Shown one piece after another: positions 16,657-24,257 of a DNA stretch of 61,628 nucleotides; position 1 is the first letter of the stretch; the number at the start of each line of letters is the position of its first letter. The notes beneath the pieces were generated by a model. It was not told the DNA's origin. It saw only the letters and a list, made by a program, of their open reading frames with translations, and made no database searches. Origin of the DNA: Myxococcus stipitatus (GTDB taxonomy: Bacteria; Myxococcota; Myxococcia; Myxococcales; Myxococcaceae). The position numbers and the translations under genes were made by a program. Location of the stretch: positions 1-61,628 of the forward strand of contig NZ_JAKCFI010000023.1 in the NCBI RefSeq assembly GCF_021412625.1. The letters run 5' to 3'.

Positions 16657-18639
16657 ATGTCGCTGCACCGTGGGGTGATGGTGTTGATGCTGTGGGCCGT
16701 GCCCGCGCTGGCGGAACCGCCGCCCGTGATTCCCCGGACGCTGTTGTTTGGCAACCCCGTCCGGGACGCGCCCACGCTGTCGCCGGACGGTGAGAAGCTG
16801 GCCTGGGTCGCGCCCGATGCGAAGGGCGTCATGCAGGTCTGGGTACGGACGCTGCAAGGCAAGGACGACACCCGCGCCGTCACGAAGGAGCCCAAGCGGG
16901 GCGTCCGGTACTACGAGTGGTCGCAGGACTCGCGCACCCTCCTCTACCCGCAGGACTCCGATGGCGACGAGAACACGCATATCTACGCCTCCGACCTGTC
17001 GACGGGCGTGGTGCGCGACCTGACGCCCTTCCAGGGCATCCGCGCCCGGATGCTGGCATCCTCGCCCACCGCGCCGCGAGAGCTCCTGGTGACGATGAAC
17101 CTCCAGGAGCGCACGGGCTCGGACATCTACCGCGTGTCGCTCGATACCGGCGCCATCACGCTCGACACGCAGGACCCGGGCGACGTGATGACCTGGACGG
17201 CGGACGCGAAGCTGGACGTGCGCGGAGCGCTGGCGCAGAAGCCGGACGGCACCACGGTGCTGCGCGTCCGGGACTCCGTGCGCACCCCATGGCGGACGCT
17301 GCTCGAGGTGCCCCTGCGGGAGAACGTCTTCCCGCAGTACATGGGGTTCATCGGCTTCTCGCGCGACGGAGCGAAGGTGTACCTGAAGAGTCCGCACGGC
17401 TCCAACACCTCGCGGGTGGTGGAGAAGGCGCTGCGCACGGGCGCGGAGAAGGTGCTCGCGGAGGACGCGGGCTCGGACGTGTTCGACGTCCTCTTCCACC
17501 CCGAGCGCAAGGTGGTCCAGGCCGTGGCCTTCAACACCGACGGCCACATGCGATGGAAGGTGCTCGACGCGAGCCTGCGCGAGGACTTCGAGGTGCTGGG
17601 CCGCATGGCCGACGGAGACTTCTCCCTGGTCAGCCGCGACCGCGCGGACCGCCGGTGGGTGGTGGCCTTCGAGCAGGACGCCGCGCCCTTGCGCTACTAC
17701 ACCTACGACCGGTCCACCCACCACGCCGAGCTGCTCTTCTCCAACCAGCCCTCGCTGGAACAGACGCCGCTGGCGCGGATGAAGCCCATCCAGCTGAAGT
17801 CCCGCGACGGCCTGACGCTGACGGGCTACCTCACACGGCCGGTGGACGCGCCGCAGGGGCCACTGCCCACGGTGCTGCTGGTGCACGGCGGCCCGTGGAC
17901 GCGGGACACCTGGCGCTTCAGCCCGGAGGTGCAGTGGCTGGCGAACCGGGGCTACGCGGTGCTCCAGGTCAACTTCCGCGCTTCCGCGGGGCTGGGAAAG
18001 GCCTTCCTCAACGCGGGCAACCGCCAGTGGGGCCGCGCGATGAACGACGACCTGGAGGACGCGGTGGCGTGGGCGGTGAAGGAGGGCCAGGTGGATGCCT
18101 CGCGGGTCGCCATCATGGGCAGCTCCTACGGCGGCTACGCGGCGCTCGCGGGCGCGGCGTTCAGCCCCACGCTGTACCGCTGCGCGGTGGATGCCTTTGG
18201 CATCTCCAACCTCTTCACGTTCCTGAAGTCCTTCCCACCGCAGTGGAAGGTCATCCGAGGCTCGTACGCCCAGCGCGTGGGCGACGTGGACGACCCGTCC
18301 GAGCAGGAGCGGCTGCGCACCACCTCGCCCGTCTTCTCCGTGGACCAGATTCGCATCCCCATGTTCGTGGCGCAGGGAGCGAACGACCCGCGGGTGAAGC
18401 AGGCGGAGTCCGAGCAGATGGTGTCCGCGCTGGAGAAGGCCGGGCGCGACGTGACGTACGTGCTCTATCCCGACGAAGGCCACGGCTTCTATCAGCCCCA
18501 GAACAACCTGGACTACCACGCGCGGGTGGAGGCCTTCCTGGCGCGGCATCTCGGGGGCCGGTTGGAGCCGCTGCCAGAGGAAGGGCGCGTGCCGGGCTCC
18601 AGCGCCGTCGTCCGCCAATCCGGCGGCACGGCGAAGTAG
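16657..18639 (+). CDS. exported S9-family prolyl oligopeptidase
   Basis: A 660-residue serine peptidase. ATG 16657 follows GGGAG by 5 nt and opens a signal peptide cleaved after ALA (about residue 19). Residues 25-400 form a WD40/propeller-like domain (APTLSPDGEKLAWV, YYEWSQDSRTLLYPQDSDGDE). The C-terminal alpha/beta hydrolase has the oxyanion region VHGGPW and a triad read as Ser490 in GSSYGGY, Asp577 in NDPRV and His609 in EGHGF. It is predicted to cleave short peptides in the periplasm or outside the cell, in keeping with a predatory, proteolytic lifestyle. It is monocistronic, with a terminator at 18661-18682 shared with the convergent GH15 gene. Confidence 0.92.
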   Translation: MSLHRGVMVLMLWAVPALAEPPPVIPRTLLFGNPVRDAPTLSPDGEKLAWVAPDAKGVMQVWVRTLQGKDDTRAVTKEPKRGVRYYEWSQDSRTLLYPQDSDGDENTHIYASDLSTGVVRDLTPFQGIRARMLASSPTAPRELLVTMNLQERTGSDIYRVSLDTGAITLDTQDPGDVMTWTADAKLDVRGALAQKPDGTTVLRVRDSVRTPWRTLLEVPLRENVFPQYMGFIGFSRDGAKVYLKSPHGSNTSRVVEKALRTGAEKVLAEDAGSDVFDVLFHPERKVVQAVAFNTDGHMRWKVLDASLREDFEVLGRMADGDFSLVSRDRADRRWVVAFEQDAAPLRYYTYDRSTHHAELLFSNQPSLEQTPLARMKPIQLKSRDGLTLTGYLTRPVDAPQGPLPTVLLVHGGPWTRDTWRFSPEVQWLANRGYAVLQVNFRASAGLGKAFLNAGNRQWGRAMNDDLEDAVAWAVKEGQVDASRVAIMGSSYGGYAALAGAAFSPTLYRCAVDAFGISNLFTFLKSFPPQWKVIRGSYAQRVGDVDDPSEQERLRTTSPVFSVDQIRIPMFVAQGANDPRVKQAESEQMVSALEKAGRDVTYVLYPDEGHGFYQPQNNLDYHARVEAFLARHLGGRLEPLPEEGRVPGSSAVVRQSGGTAK

Positions 18640-18660
18640 GCAGCGCCCGGCATGGGGCGG

Positions 18661-18682
18661 AGGGGAAGGCTGGCCCTCCCCT
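18661..18682. terminator. bidirectional terminator between S9 peptidase and GH15 genes
   Basis: AGGGGAAGG at 18661-18669 pairs with CCCTCCCCT at 18674-18682 (8 of 9 pairs) around a CTGG loop. It lies between two convergent genes and overlaps the last bases of the GH15 stop codon on the minus strand. Confidence 0.5.
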
Positions 18683-20525
18683 AGTGCATGCTCGCGGCGG
18701 CCATGGCGGCGAACGACACGTCCCGCCCTGCCCGCCTGGCCTCCAGCAACACGGCGCTGTTGATGAGCCCGACATGGGAGAACGCCTGTGGGAAGTTGCC
18801 AAGCTGGCGGTGCAGCCCGGGGTGGTACTCCTCGGCCAGCAGCCCGAGGTCGTTCCGGATGGAGACGATGCGCTGGAACAGCGCCCCCGCCTCGTCGAGG
18901 CGACCAACCATGGTGTAGTTGTCAACGAGCCAGAAGCTGCAGATGAGGAACGTGGCCTCATGGCCCGCCAGCCCGTCCACGCCTGTCTCAGTCGAGTAGC
19001 GCTCCACGAAGCCAGCCTGGGTCAGGCCCTTTTCGATGGCGGCGACAGTGCCCAACATGCGCGAGTCATCCGCGGGCAGGAAGCCCATGTGCGGAATCAG
19101 GAGCACGCTCGCGTCGAGGGCGTCCGAGCCGTAGGACTGCGTGAAGGCCCCCACGCGCGGGTTGTAGCCACGCGCCAGGATGTCGGCGCGGATCTCCTCG
19201 CGCAGCGCGCGCCAGCGGGGCAGGCGCTTCTTCAGTTGCTCCGGCGCGCTGGCACCGAACTGCTCGACGAAGCGAACGCCTCGGTCCACCGCGACCCACG
19301 CCATGAGCTTCGAGTGCGTGAAGTGGAGCTGGCGCTCGCTGCGAATCTCCCAGATTCCCTCGTCCGGCCGCTGCCAGCTCTTCTCCACGAAGTCGACAAT
19401 CACCTTCAGCGTGTCCCAGGGGAGCGAGCCGGCCTCCGGCACCCCGTACACGCGTGCCTCGTACATGGCGTTCAGCGTTTCACCGTAGACGTCGAGCTGG
19501 AACTGGCCGTACGCGCCATTTCCGATGCGCACCGGCCGGGACTCCTCGTAGCCGGGGAGCCATGGCAGCTCGACCTCGGGAAGACGGTGCTCGCCGGCGA
19601 CGCCGTACATGATCTGCGCCTCGGCCGGAGCGCCAGCGACGGCACGCAGCAGCCAGTCGCGCCAGGCCCGCGCCTCCTCGAGGTAGCCCCCTCGCATCAG
19701 CGCCTCGAGCGTGAGGGATGCGTCTCGAAGCCAGCAGTAGCGGTAGTCCCAGTTCCGGACTCCGCCGAGCTCTTCGGGGAGCGACGTGGTGGGTGCCGCG
19801 ACGATGCCGCCAGTCGGCTCATAGGTGAGCGCCTTCAGGGTGATGAGCGAGCGCACCACGGCGTCGCGGAATGAGCCCTCGTAGCGGCACCGGCTCGCCC
19901 ATTCACGCCAGTACTGCTCGGTCCGCGTCAGGTCCCGCTCCGCATCGACAGGGTGCGCCGGCGCGGCCAGGTGTGACGCGTAGAACGTCAGCGAGCAGGG
20001 GAGCCGCTCACCTGCTCGGACGACAAAGTCCGCTTCCAGGCGGGACGCATCCCAGTCCGGTACGAGCGGAACCGGGCTGCTGTATGCGAGCGCGTCCGGC
20101 CCCGAGGTCAGGGTGGCGTGGTGGCTGTTGCACTGGATCCAGGGGGTCAACTTGCCATAGGCGAAGCGCACCCTGAGGTCGGAGTGCATCGGGACCTCAC
20201 CTTCGAGCCCCTCGACAATGCGGATGATGTCGTGCTCGGTCTGCCCCGGAGGCATGAAGTCGATGATGCGCGCCCGTCCACTGTCGCAGGTGACTTCCGT
20301 CTCCAACACCAGTGTCTCCGGCCGGTAGCGCTGCTGGACGGCTCGGACCTCCGCCGCGGGCCGGAGGCTCCAGTAGCCATGCTCGTTTGTCCCGAGCAAC
20401 CTGGCGAAGCAGGCATCGGAGTCGATGCGCGGCAGGCACATCCAGTCGATGGAGCCGCTCCGTGATACCAGCGCGATGGTCGTCAGGTCGCCGATGAGGC
20501 CATAGTGCTCGAGGGGGGATGACAT
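18681..20525 (-). CDS. glycoside hydrolase family 15 protein (trehalase/glucoamylase-like)
   Basis: A 614-residue cytosolic GH15 enzyme of the bacterial trehalase-like clade. The N-terminus (PLEHYGLIGDLTTIALVSRSG, then IDWMCLPRIDS) is the characteristic beta-sandwich start, and NWDYRYCWLRDASLTLEAL is the (alpha/alpha)6-barrel signature. HSKLMAWVAVDRG and FLICSFWLVD follow. Members hydrolyse trehalose or alpha-glucosides to glucose with inversion. There is no signal peptide. It follows a glucose-dehydrogenase-like gene in the same direction after 128 bp, which suggests one pathway. ATG 20525 starts the family alignment, but its ribosome site is weak. Confidence 0.9.
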   Translation of the reverse strand: MSSPLEHYGLIGDLTTIALVSRSGSIDWMCLPRIDSDACFARLLGTNEHGYWSLRPAAEVRAVQQRYRPETLVLETEVTCDSGRARIIDFMPPGQTEHDIIRIVEGLEGEVPMHSDLRVRFAYGKLTPWIQCNSHHATLTSGPDALAYSSPVPLVPDWDASRLEADFVVRAGERLPCSLTFYASHLAAPAHPVDAERDLTRTEQYWREWASRCRYEGSFRDAVVRSLITLKALTYEPTGGIVAAPTTSLPEELGGVRNWDYRYCWLRDASLTLEALMRGGYLEEARAWRDWLLRAVAGAPAEAQIMYGVAGEHRLPEVELPWLPGYEESRPVRIGNGAYGQFQLDVYGETLNAMYEARVYGVPEAGSLPWDTLKVIVDFVEKSWQRPDEGIWEIRSERQLHFTHSKLMAWVAVDRGVRFVEQFGASAPEQLKKRLPRWRALREEIRADILARGYNPRVGAFTQSYGSDALDASVLLIPHMGFLPADDSRMLGTVAAIEKGLTQAGFVERYSTETGVDGLAGHEATFLICSFWLVDNYTMVGRLDEAGALFQRIVSIRNDLGLLAEEYHPGLHRQLGNFPQAFSHVGLINSAVLLEARRAGRDVSFAAMAAASMH

Positions 20526-20653
20526 GTCTGGACATTGGGATGTGAGGAGGTCTCGCGCAACGCTCCGCCCCAGCGCGCCCGGACGGCGGAGAGAGCCTTC
20601 GCCGCGTCGGCCGCCAGCACAAGCCCGCGGGCCGGAGCCCCAGGACTTCCCAC

Positions 20654-21739
20654 TCATGAAGCCAGTTGAACCACCTGCTTGATGCCACCTGATTCCGTGA
20701 GGAGTGCGGGCGCTTCCTGGATGGGAACCCGATGGGTGATGAGGGCGCGCACGCTCCGCGGGAACAAGAACATCGCTTGTTCGAGTTCGCGGATCGCCAG
20801 CTCGTAAGCGCTCCGGCTCGCGTTCACGGTCCCGAGGAGCAGTTGATTCCTCAGCACGATGTTGCGCATCAGGGCGTCCGTATCCACGGGGTTCGGGCCG
20901 CCGTGCGCGGGAATGCCGGTGAAGATGAAGAGCCCGTGGGGGCCCAGCGCATCGAGGGCCGCGAACGCGACCTTCGACACGCCCACCGCCTCGTACATGA
21001 TGTCGAACGTCCCGACCTTCTTCCCAAGCTCCCCGAGGGGCACATCCTGCCCGGAGACGTAGGTGGCACCGAAGGAGCGGATGAGGTTCGCGCGCTCGCT
21101 GGCCGCGGGCTCCAGGGAGTAGACGAAGGTGTCGAAGTGGTTCACCACCATGCTCAAGGCGCCCAGGAGTCCCACCGGCCCGGCGCCGAGTGCCAGGACT
21201 CGCACGCGCGCGAGCTCCCAGGGCAGCCTCCGCTGAATGGCCTGTACTTGCTCCGCGGCCTTGGCGGCCACGGAGAGCGGCTCGACCAGCACCGCCACGT
21301 CGGAAAGCTGGCGGGGCACCACGACCAGGTGCTCCTCCTCTTCCACCACCCACTCCTGGAGGAAGCCGTGCGCCGCCTTGATGCCCCGCTCCCGGAAATC
21401 CCCCGTGGCGCAGAAGTCCTGACGCTCCGCGCGACAGGGACGACAACTCGCATGGGGACAGGACCGGCGAACGGTGGGGACCACGAGGTCTCCCTCTCGG
21501 ACCAGGGTGACGTCCGGGCCCGTCTCCACCACCTCCGCGAGCGCCTCGTGCCCGAGAACGAGGTGGTCGGAGTCCGGAGGAGGCGTCCCATAATGAAAGG
21601 CAGCGATCTCCCGATCCGTGCCGCAGATGCCCACTTCGAGGACCTTCAGGAGCACCTGGGAGCCCGTCACGGACCGAGGCTCCGACAGGTCGACGAGGCG
21701 AACCTCGCGCGCCTCTGGAAACACTGCCACCGCATGCAT
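20654..21739 (-). CDS. zinc-dependent glucose 1-dehydrogenase-like enzyme
   Basis: A 361-residue medium-chain dehydrogenase of the archaeal/bacterial glucose-dehydrogenase clade. Zinc ligands are visible: Cys39 in GICGTD, His64-Glu65 in GHEALAEV, and structural-zinc cysteines at 94, 99, 102 and 110. The Rossmann loop GAGPVG is at 185-190, and the C-terminal DALMRNIVLRNQLLLGTVNA matches glucose dehydrogenases, which oxidise glucose to gluconolactone with NAD(P). ATG 21739 follows GAGG by 6 nt. Located upstream of the GH15 gene, it would consume the glucose released there; this pathway link is inferred from position. Confidence 0.85.
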   Translation of the reverse strand: MHAVAVFPEAREVRLVDLSEPRSVTGSQVLLKVLEVGICGTDREIAAFHYGTPPPDSDHLVLGHEALAEVVETGPDVTLVREGDLVVPTVRRSCPHASCRPCRAERQDFCATGDFRERGIKAAHGFLQEWVVEEEEHLVVVPRQLSDVAVLVEPLSVAAKAAEQVQAIQRRLPWELARVRVLALGAGPVGLLGALSMVVNHFDTFVYSLEPAASERANLIRSFGATYVSGQDVPLGELGKKVGTFDIMYEAVGVSKVAFAALDALGPHGLFIFTGIPAHGGPNPVDTDALMRNIVLRNQLLLGTVNASRSAYELAIRELEQAMFLFPRSVRALITHRVPIQEAPALLTESGGIKQVVQLAS

Positions 21740-22164
21740 GCCGCACCTCGCTCGATGACGGGTCTGTCGTCCAGATGAATAGCCACGGCCTCGCGACGGA
21801 AAGCAGGAGCCGGACGGCCTCACCGTGCGGCCGTGCCACTTCCTCGCAAGCCGGGGAGTGCGAGTCGGCTCCCTCCCCCTGCTCGGCGACAGCTTGATTC
21901 GCAGGTGCACGGTGCACACCGATGTGCCGTGGCGACGAAGGACACGAAGGGGGGCGTTTCGCGGTCAGGCCTGGTGGGACAGCGATGCAAAACCGAAGAG
22001 GCCCCCACCCACCGGCTGGTCGCCCCCCTGCCCGTGCGAGGCCCCCCGGCCCAGTGAGAGGCCCCGGACGCATTCGTGGCGTCCACATCGATGACCCACG
22101 TCTGTAATCCGACCATCACGCGAGGCCCCGCACGAGGGCACCCATACGCACACGGAGGAGAGCC
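21740..22164. other. 425-bp divergent intergenic region
   Basis: It separates the glucose-dehydrogenase/GH15 pair from the plus-strand aldo/keto reductase and must hold both promoters. Minus-strand frames stay open here only as high-GC shadows. Apart from the GGAGGAG ribosome site at 22154-22160 I see no strong palindrome or hairpin. Confidence 0.45.
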
Positions 22165-23190
22165 ATGGAGTACGCATCGATTCTCGGCATTTCGGCCCCA
22201 GCCAGCCGCGTGGGCCTGGGGACCTGGGCCATGGGCGGGACGCAGTGGGGCGGCACCGACGACGACGAGTCGGTGCGGACCATCCACGCGGCGCTCGACC
22301 TGGGCATCACGCTCATCGACACCGCGCCGGCATACGGCTTCGGGCACTCGGAGGAGGTCGTGGGCAGGGCGCTCGCCGAACGAGGCGGACGTGGGCAGGT
22401 CATCGTGGCAACCAAGGTGGGGCTGGAGCAGCGCGGGGACGGAGTCATTCGCAACTCGTCGCGACAACAAGTCACCCAGGAGCTAGAGGTCTCGCTGAGG
22501 CGCCTGCGCACCGACTATGTCGACCTCTACCAGGTCCACTGGCCGGACTTCTCCACGCCATATGAGGAGACGGCCCAGGCGCTGCTCGATCTCCAGCGCG
22601 CCGGAAAGATCCGCGCGATCGGCGTCTCCAACTACTCCATCGAGGCGATGGAGCGGTTCCGGAGAGTGGCGCCGCTCGCCTCGGCGCAGCCCCCACTCAA
22701 CCTCTTCGAGCGGGAAGCCCTGGAGGACATCATTCCCTGGTGCCGTGCGAATGGCGTGGCCACCCTCACCTACGGCGCGCTCTGCCGGGGACTCCTGACC
22801 GGAACGATGAACGAGAACACCCGGTTCGAAGGAGACGACCTGCGACAGACCGACCCGAAGTTCCTGTCTCCGCGCTACCCACAGTACCTGAAGGCCGTCC
22901 AGCGGCTCGCGCAATTCGCGCGCGAGCGCTACGACAAGGGCGTGCTCCCGTTCGCGGTCCGCTGGGTGCTGGACCAGCCCGGCGTCACAGTGGCGCTGTG
23001 GGGAGCCCGCCACCCCAGCGAGCTGGAGCCGCTGCGGGACATGATTGGCTGGAGACTCGACGACGAGGCCCTGACGTACACGGACTCGGTCGTGAACGAG
23101 TCCGTGCCCGAGCCCGTAGGTCCCGAGTTCATGGCGCCCCCTGAGAAGCGTCCGGAAGCATCGGGCGAGCGGCCAGGGGCGCCCATCTGA
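22165..23190 (+). CDS. aldo/keto reductase
   Basis: A 341-residue TIM-barrel NADPH-dependent oxidoreductase. The catalytic tetrad is complete: Asp52 and Tyr57 (IDTAPAYGFG), Lys84 (ATKVG) and His125 (YQVHWPD). IGVSNYS lies at the usual place and the C-terminal VALWGARHPSELEP is the NADP-binding part. The last about 40 residues are a Pro/Glu-rich extension. GGAGGAG upstream supports the ATG. It is transcribed divergently from the glucose-dehydrogenase gene, so sugar aldehydes or lactones are plausible substrates but unproven. It resembles YajO/Tas-type reductases. Confidence 0.9.
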   Translation: MEYASILGISAPASRVGLGTWAMGGTQWGGTDDDESVRTIHAALDLGITLIDTAPAYGFGHSEEVVGRALAERGGRGQVIVATKVGLEQRGDGVIRNSSRQQVTQELEVSLRRLRTDYVDLYQVHWPDFSTPYEETAQALLDLQRAGKIRAIGVSNYSIEAMERFRRVAPLASAQPPLNLFEREALEDIIPWCRANGVATLTYGALCRGLLTGTMNENTRFEGDDLRQTDPKFLSPRYPQYLKAVQRLAQFARERYDKGVLPFAVRWVLDQPGVTVALWGARHPSELEPLRDMIGWRLDDEALTYTDSVVNESVPEPVGPEFMAPPEKRPEASGERPGAPI

Positions 23191-23415
23191 CCCTCGTCGG
23201 GAGCATCCTGCGACCCCTGGGCCTCCCCAAAATCCGGTCGCCGCGGCCTGCCTGCGCCGAGGCCGCCAGGACGCTCCCACGCTTCAACGGGTCCGAAAAT
23301 CGGGGAGCAGACCATCGCGGTGCTGAAGATGGCGCGCTCAGCCCCCTTCCCCGGAGAGGGAGACGCCACCCCCTTCTCCGCCGCCAACCGGGCTCTTTGG
23401 ACGCCTGGGCCTGAA

Positions 23416-24066
23416 TCAGCGCAGCGGCAATCCCAGCCGCATTGCCAGGAATGACCGCATCACGTCGGACGCGGCCTGGGTGTATTCCTTCGTCATGCGG
23501 CCATGAAGGTAGAAGGACGTACGGAGGCTCGCGGTGCCGAACTCCACCGCCAGCGCCGCGATGTCCGGCGACCCGCGCGGGATGTCGATGCCGCGCGTCG
23601 CGAGCAGGCCGCGCGCGAGCGTGCCGAGGCGCGCGATCGTGGATTCGAGCGCGCGAAAGCTCACATCCGAGACCGGCCCGGTCAGCAGGACGACCTGCGC
23701 CGCCGGATGCGTGCGGTAGAAATCCGCCGCCGCCTGAACCATGCGCGTGATCAGCTCCTGCCAGTCCTTGGCCCCCGCGAGGCTTTGGGCATGGCTCGTC
23801 AGGTGCGCTTCCAGCGCCCCGAGTTGGCGCTCCGCGAGCTCGTTGAGCAGGGCTTGAGGGGTCGGGAAGAACTTGTAGATCGTCGACCGAGGGTACTCGA
23901 GACGTTCCGCCAGCGTCGGGATCGAGAAGGCCGAAAGCCCTGATTCGAGCAGCAGCTCCTCCGCCGCCTGGAGCACGGCATCGACCCGGACCTTGGCGCG
24001 CTCCTGCTGCGGCTTGCGCGCCACGAAATCGGGGTTGGGGGCGGATTGACGCGCATCGTTAGCCAT
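23416..24066 (-). CDS. TetR/AcrR-family repressor
   Basis: A 216-residue regulator. The N-terminal HTH reads AFSIPTLAERLEYPRSTIYKFF around residues 47-68, with the typical recognition helix. The rest is the all-helical ligand-binding and dimerisation domain (FYRTHPAAQVVLLTGPVSDVSF). ATG 24066 is preferred to an upstream in-frame GTG that would overlap the operator. Two palindromic sites at 24083-24126 lie directly upstream, so autorepression is likely, and control of the divergent RoxA-like gene starting at 24258 is inferred. Confidence 0.88.
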   Translation of the reverse strand: MANDARQSAPNPDFVARKPQQERAKVRVDAVLQAAEELLLESGLSAFSIPTLAERLEYPRSTIYKFFPTPQALLNELAERQLGALEAHLTSHAQSLAGAKDWQELITRMVQAAADFYRTHPAAQVVLLTGPVSDVSFRALESTIARLGTLARGLLATRGIDIPRGSPDIAALAVEFGTASLRTSFYLHGRMTKEYTQAASDVMRSFLAMRLGLPLR

Positions 24067-24082
24067 GGGACTCGACTCCACT

Positions 24083-24126
24083 AGGCGACAAATGTCGCCT
24101 ACGACACTTTAGCGACAAATGTCCCC
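24083..24126. promoter_or_regulatory. double palindromic operator for the adjacent TetR regulator
   Basis: AGGCGACA-AA-TGTCGCCT at 24083-24100 is a perfect 8+2+8 palindrome. A second, imperfect copy at 24111-24126 shares GCGACAAATGTC with it, centre-to-centre about 27 bp. The first copy is 17 bp before the TetR start codon, and the pair sits in the divergent region serving the RoxA-like gene. Two sites on nearly the same helix face fit cooperative dimer binding. Confidence 0.7.
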
Positions 24127-24257
24127 TTCCGGGGCGGGAGGGGAAGGGACCCATACTTCGCGTGCGACTCGGAAACTGACTTCTCCGAGCACGCGCCCAC
24201 CCGGTCGGACCGAGGCCCCATCCGACCGCCCCACAGTATGTCAGCAGGAGGGACGTC

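Noticed and set aside
16917..19874. A 985-codon plus-strand open frame
   Set aside because: It is an out-of-frame shadow of the S9 peptidase and antisense to GH15, Arg/Gly/Ala-rich without motifs.
18681..22088. A single 1135-codon minus-strand open frame
   Set aside because: It covers the GH15 gene, then runs through the gap and antisense to the frame of the glucose dehydrogenase. Only the part below 20525 has family-like sequence; the rest is high-GC shadow.
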